A stretch of DNA of 6,505 nucleotides, taken from contig DAOUYQ010000047.1 in the NCBI GenBank assembly GCA_030666035.1, positions 1 through 6,505 of the forward strand, given 5' to 3'. Source of the stretch: Microcaldota archaeon (GTDB lineage Archaea; Micrarchaeota; Micrarchaeia; Anstonellales; Bilamarchaeaceae). The notes below the pieces were generated by a model, which had not been told where the DNA came from, did not search any database, and saw only the letters and a list, made by a program, of their open reading frames with translations. This document shows, in pieces, positions 1-5,358 of the stretch. Position 1 is the first letter of the stretch, and each line of letters starts with the position of its first letter. The translations under genes were made by a program, and so were the position numbers.

Positions 1-2
1 AA

Positions 3-203
3 GAAGGCACTGAAGAGCAAATAGTTTATGAAAAAACTGAAGATGACAAAATCTGCCGCCTTACCCAAACTGAATTAAAAAAACGCGCAGCTGCAAATGT
101 AAGAAAGCTCAGAAAAACAATAGTCCCGCTTACCCGCTCAAGGGGGTCTTTTGGAATAATAAGCTCTGCAGTAGATTCAAACTCCATAAACAATATTCGG
201 TGA
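3..203 (+). CDS. 3' end of an unrecognised gene (partial, 66 codons)
   Basis: An open frame enters from the left edge and stops at TGA 201-203, only six bases from the stop of the convergent disulfide oxidoreductase gene. About 70% of its codons begin with a purine (my hand count), a coding-like bias stronger than on the opposite strand. The visible tail is acidic at first (EGTEEQIVYEKTEDD), then strongly basic (LKKRAAANVRKLRK), and ends in a polar segment rich in Ser and Asn. One cysteine is present near residue 18. I do not recognise the family and assign no function. The basic stretch could bind nucleic acid, but nothing specific supports that. The main doubt is a competing antisense ORF over 26-187, discussed in the findings. 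Confidence 0.5.
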   Translation, partial: EGTEEQIVYEKTEDDKICRLTQTELKKRAAANVRKLRKTIVPLTRSRGSFGIISSAVDSNSINNIR

Positions 204-209
204 TAATAG

Positions 210-866
210 TTATTTAAGGGTTTCCTCTCTTTGCTCCTTGAGGCGGAGAACGTAAGAGAGCACTTCAGTGGAAGGCGTGGCTCCACTAAATTCAATTTTA
301 TCATTGATTACTGTTTTTGGAACTCCCCTCACACGGTATTTTTGGGCCACTTCCCTAAATAGCGCAGTATCTATCATTTCTGCTTTTATTCTTGGGTTTA
401 TGAGGGAAAAATCATGGGCAACTTTTACTGCGGGAGGGCAATGGGGGCAGCTCTGGGAAACAAATACCCTGAATTTAACTGGAAAATCAATTGCCTTGGC
501 TTTTTCAATTATGTCTTTGGAGATATTCGGGCCTCCGCGCGAAGCATCTACAATGTCTTCCAGGAGGACTGGAAAAAAGTGGTTTCCCGGGGGGCCGCAA
601 AAGGCCGCACTTGTTTTATGCTCTGGAGAATAGATTAGCAGTGAAGGGGCGAGTTCGATTCCGTGCTCTTTTGCTTCCGGGCTTGAAACTGGATAGTGCT
701 CTGCAGAAAGATTGTCACTCAGGGCTGCAAGCTCTTCTGCAAGTTCTTTGTATTCCAAGCAGAAGGTGCATTCGTTATCCTTTCCAAAAAGGATTACTTT
801 GACGTCTCCTTTGAGTTCTTTGGAGAATTTCTTTTTGATTTGCACTTTTAGCGCTTCATCCAACAT
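210..866 (-). CDS. protein disulfide oxidoreductase, two-thioredoxin-fold archaeal type (PDO)
   Basis: This cytoplasmic thiol-disulfide exchange enzyme forms or shuffles disulfides in proteins. The 218 residues match the usual PDO length (about 220-230) and comprise two thioredoxin/glutaredoxin folds. Unit 1 spans about residues 1-115, with active site C33-T-F-C36 and cis-proline P74 in LAPSLLI. Unit 2 spans about 120-218, with active site C140-P-H-C143 and cis-proline P183 in GVPKTVI. The linker (GPPGNHFFP, then IVDASRG) is typical of the family. CPHC is the same dithiol found in bacterial DsbA and suggests the C-terminal site is the more oxidising one, which is inference. C90 is an extra cysteine. 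No signal peptide is visible. ATG 866 lies 27 bases downstream of an A/T box, consistent with a leaderless message. PDOs are common in archaea that make intracellular disulfides. Family identity is firm; the partner reductase is not in the window. Confidence 0.93.
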   Translation of the reverse strand: MLDEALKVQIKKKFSKELKGDVKVILFGKDNECTFCLEYKELAEELAALSDNLSAEHYPVSSPEAKEHGIELAPSLLIYSPEHKTSAAFCGPPGNHFFPVLLEDIVDASRGGPNISKDIIEKAKAIDFPVKFRVFVSQSCPHCPPAVKVAHDFSLINPRIKAEMIDTALFREVAQKYRVRGVPKTVINDKIEFSGATPSTEVLSYVLRLKEQREETLK

Positions 867-886
867 GAGTTGAAGAATGGGTAGAA

Positions 887-898
887 TGAATTAAAAGA
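887..898. promoter_or_regulatory. candidate shared TATA box for the divergent PDO and MFS genes
   Basis: The 53-base divergent gap contains a single A/T-rich core, AATTAAAAG at 889-897. Its centre (about 893.5) lies 27 bases from ATG 866 on the minus strand and 26 bases from GTG 920 on the plus strand. That is the archaeal TATA-to-start distance expected of leaderless transcripts in both directions. A purine-rich GGGGGAAG (903-910) lies about ten bases before GTG 920 and could instead act as a weak ribosome binding site. This is called by eye; no transcription start data are available. Confidence 0.35.
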
Positions 899-919
899 GT
901 GTGGGGGAAGTAAAGCATT

Positions 920-2107
920 GTGTTGCGCAAACTTGGAACATTGAACTTCATTGACCATTTTAAGTATGGGGCGCTAACTGTTACTATTCCGCTCTACTTA
1001 GTCAGCAAAGGAATCGATGTAGGGGAAATCGGGCTGATTCTTTCCCTTTTTCCATTGGCGTTTGTGATTGTAAGGGTAATTTCTTCAGTTTATGCGGATG
1101 TTAAGGGAGTTAAACCCTTCTTTATTGGAAGCGGCATCTTCCAGGTAGTTACCAGCATTATCTATCTTTTTGCAGTTACGCCACTGCAATTTGGAATTGG
1201 AAAACTTAGTGACGGAGTTGGTTTTGCATTTTTCTGGGCAGTGGATAGAACTGCAATCCTGGCCAGGTCGCACAGTAAAAAAGACCTGTTGATAATGAGT
1301 GTGGTGCGGGCGTTTGCTGCTGCGCTGGGGCTTATATCTGCAGGGTTCTTTATTGCTTTTGTTTCCTTTGAGATGGTCTTTAGCCTGCTTATTGGAATGG
1401 GCCTTGTGGGGCTGTATGTTTCAATTATGCTGGTTAACCGGGGGGCAACACTCAAAAAACCTAATTGGAAGAGTTTGTTTGTTGTGCGGAAGAGGCAAAA
1501 GCATTTTTGGGAAGTTTCTGCATGTTTCCTGCTGCTGGCGGTTCCGTTTAGTGCCCTCTTTACCTTTCTGCTGCCTGTGATGATGGACCTGGAGTTTGGG
1601 ATGGGGTACCTGGAAGTTGCGATAATGCTTACTGCATTTTATGCTGCTGCAGGGCTTGGGAGTTTGCTGAGTGTAAGGATGAAAATGGATGAGGGGAAGC
1701 TTATATTTTTTCAATTGATGGCTGTCCTGATGGTAGTGATGCTTCCTTTTGCCGGGCCATATTTTAGCGCGGTTCTTGTTCTTACCGGGCTTGGGTTTGG
1801 AGTATGCTTTGGGATGAGCGAGGCGATGCTGGGGTATATTTCCGAAGCCGGAAAAGGCATATCTTCCAGGATTGCAATGATTATTGTGCCAACAAACATT
1901 GCTTTGTTTTTCATGCTGGCATGTGCAGGATTTTCGGTGGAGATGTTTGGGGATGAGCCGATATTTGTTGTTTGTGCGATTATGCTGGCTGGATTTGTGT
2001 TCCTGAGCAAGAGGGTGATGGAGGACCTTGATGGAACGCGGAAGGCCAGGGAAAAACAGCTGATGGAATACCATCCACACCAAGGGCCTGCAAGTATACG
2101 GCATTAG
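920..2107 (+). CDS. major facilitator superfamily (MFS) transporter
   Basis: This is an integral membrane secondary transporter; the substrate cannot be read from the sequence. The 395 residues contain about twelve hydrophobic segments in two six-helix halves, split by a basic cytoplasmic loop at about residues 174-197 (KKPNWKSLFVVRKRQKHFWE). The loop between helices 2 and 3 keeps a degenerate MFS motif A (SSVYADVKGVK, residues 55-65, with D60 in the conserved acidic position). The layout KGIDVGEIGLILSLFPLAF before it is typical of the drug/sugar exporter branch. The C-terminus is a short charged cytoplasmic tail. The start is GTG 920; the next codon, TTG 923, is a poorer alternative. No ATG lies near the right place, and the first helix needs this N-terminus. 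The gene converges with the dehydrogenase gene across a 20-base gap and diverges from PDO. It may be an efflux or nutrient carrier. Confidence 0.9.
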   Translation: MLRKLGTLNFIDHFKYGALTVTIPLYLVSKGIDVGEIGLILSLFPLAFVIVRVISSVYADVKGVKPFFIGSGIFQVVTSIIYLFAVTPLQFGIGKLSDGVGFAFFWAVDRTAILARSHSKKDLLIMSVVRAFAAALGLISAGFFIAFVSFEMVFSLLIGMGLVGLYVSIMLVNRGATLKKPNWKSLFVVRKRQKHFWEVSACFLLLAVPFSALFTFLLPVMMDLEFGMGYLEVAIMLTAFYAAAGLGSLLSVRMKMDEGKLIFFQLMAVLMVVMLPFAGPYFSAVLVLTGLGFGVCFGMSEAMLGYISEAGKGISSRIAMIIVPTNIALFFMLACAGFSVEMFGDEPIFVVCAIMLAGFVFLSKRVMEDLDGTRKAREKQLMEYHPHQGPASIRH

Positions 2108-2127
2108 ATTGGATGGAGGAGGGGGCG

Positions 2128-3129
2128 CTACCCCACATATTTCCCATCCTTGGTAGTAAGGGACGTTTTGAGCTCTCCGCCATTTGCAACTGTAAGCACA
2201 TGATTTATGATCATGGAGCTCAAATGGGTTGAGGACTCCTTGGAAATTGCAGTTGGAAGGTTATCTATGCAGGAATGGGTTATGCCCTCTTCAACATAAG
2301 TGGGGTTTTTGAAGCTGGTTGGCCTGCAGGTTTCTACTGCACCGGCTTCATCACAGGCAATGTCAATTATTAGGGCGGTTTTCTTCATTAATTTGAGCAT
2401 TTCTCTTGTAACCAGGTGAGACTGCCCGGGGAGCCACACAACCGCATTAACTAGGATATCCAGGGAAGGGAGGTATTTTTCCATGTGGGGGGTTTCTGCT
2501 TCTGTCAGGATGAGGAGTTTGATTTTTGCTTTTTCCAGGACTTCCTGGGCTCCGCGGGAAACGTTTCCATAGCCCATTATTGCAACTTCGGGCTTTTGCT
2601 GCAGGTTTAGGCGGGAGAGGAGTTCATAGGCTTTTTCTTTGCCCAGTTCCTTTATTGGGGAGAGGGCTTTGAAGGAGTTTTCAATTCCATTCTCTTCAAG
2701 CAGAGAGCCGTAAGTTATGAGGCCTTCGTACATTCCTACAACTCCAGCTTCATACCCTAGATTTACAAGCCGGCGGCCGTTTTCGTCCCTTATTTCTTCA
2801 AATGCATATGAAGTAATCTTTTTCTCCAGAAGCTTTTTCAATACTTCCGGGCTCTGGCCTTTTTCTACATGCAGGTACGCCATGAAGATTTGATTTTCTT
2901 TGTATGGGTCTTCTGCACGGGACTTGACGCCCACTACCATATCATGGTTCCAGGCTGAATCTGTAATCCGGGCTCCTGCCTGCTTGTACTCTTCATCAGA
3001 AAAGCCTGCTGCGCTGCCTGCACCACGTTCAATGAATACTGAATGCCCTGCATCAACCAGCTTTTTTACGTCTTGGGGAACAAGCGCAATCCTGGTGTCC
3101 TTGGGAATATTTGAAATGCCTATCTCCAT
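2128..3129 (-). CDS. alanine dehydrogenase/PNT-superfamily NAD(P)-dependent dehydrogenase, saccharopine/opine-like
   Basis: This is a cytoplasmic NAD(P)-linked oxidoreductase acting on an amino acid or opine. Counted from ATG 3129 it has 333 residues, shorter than typical alanine dehydrogenase (about 370). The N-terminal AlaDH/PNT domain has R13 in DTRIALVP, K69 in VGVKSRAEDP and H87 in AYLHVEK, the substrate-site residues of the superfamily. The Rossmann domain opens with GYGNVSRGAQE (186-196). IDIACDEAG (255-263) carries the conserved aspartate, and THSCIDNLP (284-292) follows. GxGNVSxGAQE, the NGRRLVNLGYEAGVVGM segment and IDNLPT followed by Glu-Ser-Ser recall lysine-ketoglutarate reductase/saccharopine dehydrogenase and carboxyethylornithine synthase more than alanine dehydrogenase, so the substrate is open. 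An upstream ATG at 3153 would add eight residues. I prefer 3129 because homologues begin M-x-I-G, and the TATA-like box at 3167-3173 predicts transcription starting near 3145, after 3153. Confidence 0.85.
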   Translation of the reverse strand: MEIGISNIPKDTRIALVPQDVKKLVDAGHSVFIERGAGSAAGFSDEEYKQAGARITDSAWNHDMVVGVKSRAEDPYKENQIFMAYLHVEKGQSPEVLKKLLEKKITSYAFEEIRDENGRRLVNLGYEAGVVGMYEGLITYGSLLEENGIENSFKALSPIKELGKEKAYELLSRLNLQQKPEVAIMGYGNVSRGAQEVLEKAKIKLLILTEAETPHMEKYLPSLDILVNAVVWLPGQSHLVTREMLKLMKKTALIIDIACDEAGAVETCRPTSFKNPTYVEEGITHSCIDNLPTAISKESSTHLSSMIINHVLTVANGGELKTSLTTKDGKYVG

Positions 3130-3173
3130 AAAATCACTACACAGAAATGGCATATCTCAGGTGGAGTATTTAA
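3130..3173 (-). promoter_or_regulatory. candidate promoter and short leader of the dehydrogenase gene
   Basis: Read on the minus strand, TTAAATA (3173-3167) is a good archaeal TATA core. A start site about 25 bases on (near 3145) gives a leader of roughly 15 bases that contains GTAGTGA shortly before ATG 3129. GTGA is part of the archaeal Shine-Dalgarno consensus. The box overlaps the last codons of the tiny ORF at 3157-3225. The dehydrogenase may therefore have its own promoter or be read through from the small genes upstream. Confidence 0.4.
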
Positions 3174-3225
3174 CTGCAAGTATGAGTGCGCCAAGGAGAA
3201 TAAAAACTGGGCCGCAGCAGGACAT
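3157..3225 (-). CDS. possible tiny single-helix membrane protein (22 aa)
   Basis: ATG 3225 to TGA 3157 encodes 22 residues: MSCCGP, then an uninterrupted hydrophobic stretch VFILLGALILAV, then KYST. That is one membrane helix with a basic residue at its end. It lies in the gap between the secreted cysteine-rich gene and the dehydrogenase gene. It is also in the same reading frame as the secreted gene, beginning nine codons after that gene's TGA; a GTG three codons earlier is an alternative start. Short CysCysGlyPro-plus-helix proteins exist among archaeal hypothetical proteins as far as I recall, but I cannot check this. No clear ribosome binding site precedes it. It could be a real small membrane protein, the detached C-terminal anchor of the upstream protein, or chance. 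Confidence 0.35.
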   Translation of the reverse strand: MSCCGPVFILLGALILAVKYST

Positions 3226-3252
3226 GTTGTGCACAAGGCCATCATTTTCCAA

Positions 3253-3471
3253 TCAATATTCGTATGAAAAATTGCATGCATCAATTTCTGCTGCATATGC
3301 TTCTGGATCAAACTCTTCCCCTTGGACACAGATTCCATATTCATGTAATTCCGCTTTTGCTTTGGCGCATGCATTCTCTATGCAATTTTCTTGGAATTGG
3401 GGACACTGCTCCCCAACTATGCTAAATGTGAGCGAAAAGGTGAGCAGGGCTAAAAGAAGGGGTTTGAGCAT
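3253..3471 (-). CDS. small secreted cysteine-rich protein (72 aa), unknown family
   Basis: Residues 1-20 form a classical signal peptide: MLK, then a Leu/Phe/Thr-rich core (PLLLALLTFSLTFSIVG). Cleavage is probably just after G20. The mature part of about 52 residues is acidic and contains five cysteines (C23, C30, C35, C48, C66). The repeated short helical pattern QFQENCIENACAKAKAEL then EFDPEAYAAEIDAC suggests a small disulfide-held helical fold. It lacks a lipobox. An odd number of cysteines leaves one unpaired or available for an intermolecular bond. ATG 3471 lies 26-27 bases from the A/T box at 3493-3502, consistent with a leaderless message, and the gene is divergent from the TMEM175 gene. 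I do not recognise the family. The signal peptide followed by regularly spaced cysteines is the main argument that it is real. Confidence 0.65.
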   Translation of the reverse strand: MLKPLLLALLTFSLTFSIVGEQCPQFQENCIENACAKAKAELHEYGICVQGEEFDPEAYAAEIDACNFSYEY

Positions 3472-3492
3472 AATAACTGATTGGGGGGGAAG

Positions 3493-3503
3493 AAATATAA
3501 AAG
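3493..3503. promoter_or_regulatory. candidate shared TATA box for the secreted protein and TMEM175 genes
   Basis: AAATATAAAAG is the only strong A/T box in this 66-base divergent gap. Its centre (about 3497.5) is 26-27 bases from ATG 3471 on the minus strand, giving a leaderless message. On the plus strand it is about 40 bases before ATG 3538, giving a leader of roughly 15 bases with AAGGA (3531-3535) just before the start. A second, weaker box, TTAAGATAAA (3504-3513), would place the plus-strand start within a few bases of ATG 3538. Confidence 0.4.
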
Positions 3504-3537
3504 TTAAGATAAATGTTGTGAGTGCGGGTTAAGGAAA

Positions 3538-4269
3538 ATGGCAGGAAAAAGGAAGGGCACCGGGAAAAAAAGCACGGATAGGACAGGGGATCCTTTATTC
3601 TCTAAACCTAAAACCAAAGCGCAGCAGGAAGCAGCGGACAAAAAGGCTGTGAAAGTAGATAAGATCGTGGAAAAATGGGTAAGCAGTGCAAGGCTGCAGT
3701 CGCTCACTGATGGAATTTTTGCTTTTGCGATGACGCTGCTTGTATTGAATTTGATTTTGCCGGACCCTGCTAACCTGCCTCCGCAAACACAGCTAGACGA
3801 TTTGCTGTGGAAGCAGTCGCGTGCATTTTACAATTATGTTTTGAGCTTTATACTTTTGGCGATATTCTGGATGATACATACCCAGCAATTCCATGTGATT
3901 AAAGGGACTAACCGGACGCATACCTGGATTAATCTTACGGTAATGCTATTTGTTGTCCTTATTCCATTTTCAACTTCTGTGATGGCAGATTATCCGCATG
4001 ATACGGCGGCTAATGTGCTCTTTTCGCTGAACATGTTTATTGTAGGAATGTTATATTACTTCAACTGGAGCTATGCATCATCAGATAAGCACAGGCTAAT
4101 TGAGCCAGATGTGGATGACCAGGCAATTGAAGTGGCCAAGCGCAGGGGGCTTATGGTTCCATTTGTTTCAATAATTGCACTGATTGTGGCATTTATATCT
4201 CCGGAATATACCGGGCTGTGCTTCCTGCTCATTCCAATAGTAAAGGCGCTCAAGCCATTCAATATCTAA
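3538..4269 (+). CDS. TMEM175/DUF1211-family potassium channel
   Basis: This is a membrane protein of the prokaryotic TMEM175 family, potassium-permeable channels without a classical selectivity filter. After a lysine-rich cytoplasmic extension (residues 1-48), TM1 begins with the family signature R52-x4-T57-D58-G59-IFAFAMTLLVLNL; most members have Ser instead of T57 (FSDG). TM2 (about 97-117) ends in the typical FWMIHTQQFH with W111 and H114. TM3 (about 129-149) carries WINLTVMLFVVLIPF with N132 and P143. TM4 (about 158-177), TM5 (about 204-222) and TM6 (about 224-240) complete the six-helix unit. Bacterial members assemble as tetramers, and the same is expected here. At 243 residues it is longer than many single-unit homologues because of the N-terminal extension, which contains Lys/Arg runs and a predicted helix (KAQQEAADKKAVKVDKIVEKW). 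ATG 3538 follows AAGGA closely. The likely role is resting potassium flux or membrane potential. Confidence 0.9.
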   Translation: MAGKRKGTGKKSTDRTGDPLFSKPKTKAQQEAADKKAVKVDKIVEKWVSSARLQSLTDGIFAFAMTLLVLNLILPDPANLPPQTQLDDLLWKQSRAFYNYVLSFILLAIFWMIHTQQFHVIKGTNRTHTWINLTVMLFVVLIPFSTSVMADYPHDTAANVLFSLNMFIVGMLYYFNWSYASSDKHRLIEPDVDDQAIEVAKRRGLMVPFVSIIALIVAFISPEYTGLCFLLIPIVKALKPFNI

Positions 4270-4377
4270 ATTAGGCGGATTTCTTTTTGAGGCGGGATTG
4301 GGCTGGTGGACCCTATAACTGCATAATGAAAATAGGGAGTGGGAAAGAATTTTATATTTTTCATATGATAACATAAC
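4270..4377. promoter_or_regulatory. intergenic region with promoter of the lipoprotein gene
   Basis: The 108 bases hold a T-rich tract (4281-4288) just after the TMEM175 stop, a plausible weak archaeal terminator. A clear TATA box, TTTTATATTT (4350-4359), is preceded by purine-rich GGGAAAGAA (4341-4349), which resembles a TFB-recognition element. The box centre is about 24 bases before ATG 4378, so the message is probably leaderless. I see no gene in this gap. Confidence 0.5.
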
Positions 4378-5358
4378 ATGCTCTCAAGTAAACTCATTCA
4401 AAGAGGGGCCATCCTCTTTGTCATCTTAGCTTTGTTCTCCACTTTTGGATGTACGCAGTACAATCCTTCCAGCCCTTTCAGCCATCCTGTCGATGAGTTT
4501 TTTGGGAATCCTCCTAGTGTGCCCCCTGGCTTGTTTGATCCAGTGGAAGGGGAAACGGGTGAAACCTATGAAGAACTTTATGAAGATGCAGATTACAAAG
4601 TTGTTGAGAGTAGGGGGACCTATAATAGAAGCAGTGGCATTGCCAATTTCTCATGGAAGCTGCATACTCAGGAGGGGGACCCACCATCATTGCAAAAATT
4701 TGCATGTGTGGAACCAGTAGAACTTCCAGAGCGGTTTTGGGAAGATTATGATTCTGGGGAGCCGCTGATAGATAGGGAAAATGTAGATAAAAAATGGAGG
4801 AATTTATATATTCCATTAGATGAATACGGAATACTTCAATTCTCAATGAAAACTAGAATTCCTGGAAGCTACAGCTTCGAGCTGTGTGGAATTCTTGATG
4901 ATAATTATACTAATGAGGAGAGCTATAGCGGTGAGGGGAGCATCACAATAGAGGTGCCTGACCAGGGTTTGATAGTAGTTGAAAGCGAGTGCGTTGATGG
5001 ACTGGTTTATGAAACCTTCAAATATGCACAATGTCAGTGGAAAATGGAATTCGCAAATGGTTCTAAATTCAACTGCTGGGAAAAGAGGCCCTTCAGTAAT
5101 ATGAATTCAACTAATGGGCAAACCAAGAAAGGCATATTCGAGATACTTGTGGACCGCGGAAATGCTAAAGAATACCATATTCTAACTGCCTCGAGGAGGT
5201 TCTGTGGCATGCATATGTGTGGTTGTGGCTTTGGCCCTTATATTACTGTGACGGTGCATGAAGGGGAAACAGTTAGGCTCTCGATAGTAAAAGTAAACGA
5301 GGAGTATTACTCTTATACTGGAGATGGTGATGTGATTATTGCTACTTTTTCAAAATAG
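4378..5358 (+). CDS. cysteine-rich putative lipoprotein with two beta domains, unknown function
   Basis: This is a probable cell-surface protein. Residues 1-24 are a signal peptide with a basic n-region and the hydrophobic core AILFVILALFSTFG, followed by C25. The site (TFGC) is a loose lipobox, so lipid anchoring is probable rather than certain. A proline-rich spacer (28-57: NPSSPF, FGNPPSVPPG) and an acidic patch (57-72) lead to two beta-rich segments. Domain 1 (about 73-193) has C110 and C170 and ends ITIEVPDQG. Domain 2 (about 198-326) has C205, C219, C233 and the cluster C276-GMHM-C281-G-C283, and ends with ITVTVHEGETVRLSIVKV strands. N-glycosylation sequons occur at N83, N90, N176, N227 and N243. 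The CxxxxCxC cluster could bind a metal or form disulfides. I recognise no family. ATG 4378 suits the TATA box 24 bases upstream. No downstream gene is close enough to show an operon. Confidence 0.8.
   Translation: MLSSKLIQRGAILFVILALFSTFGCTQYNPSSPFSHPVDEFFGNPPSVPPGLFDPVEGETGETYEELYEDADYKVVESRGTYNRSSGIANFSWKLHTQEGDPPSLQKFACVEPVELPERFWEDYDSGEPLIDRENVDKKWRNLYIPLDEYGILQFSMKTRIPGSYSFELCGILDDNYTNEESYSGEGSITIEVPDQGLIVVESECVDGLVYETFKYAQCQWKMEFANGSKFNCWEKRPFSNMNSTNGQTKKGIFEILVDRGNAKEYHILTASRRFCGMHMCGCGFGPYITVTVHEGETVRLSIVKVNEEYYSYTGDGDVIIATFSK

Noticed and set aside
26..187. Minus-strand 53-codon ORF with a well-placed TATA-like box
   Set aside because: Only about half of its codons begin with a purine, and its C-terminal half is rich in Ser/Phe/Trp/Arg and looks non-coding; the plus frame over the same bases has better coding bias.
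1421..2104. Long minus-strand ORF opposite the MFS gene
   Set aside because: Its translation is full of His, Lys, Asn, Gln and Pro with no domain pattern, which is what the complement of membrane-protein codons produces.
3120..3374. Minus-strand 84-codon ORF overlapping the secreted gene and the gap
   Set aside because: It is out of frame with both small proteins, has no signal or fold pattern, and runs through the dehydrogenase start.
2900..3532. Plus-strand ORF of 210 codons over the dehydrogenase start and the small secreted gene
   Set aside because: It is Ser/Pro-rich with no recognisable motifs, and overlaps antisense a clear enzyme gene and a signal-peptide protein.
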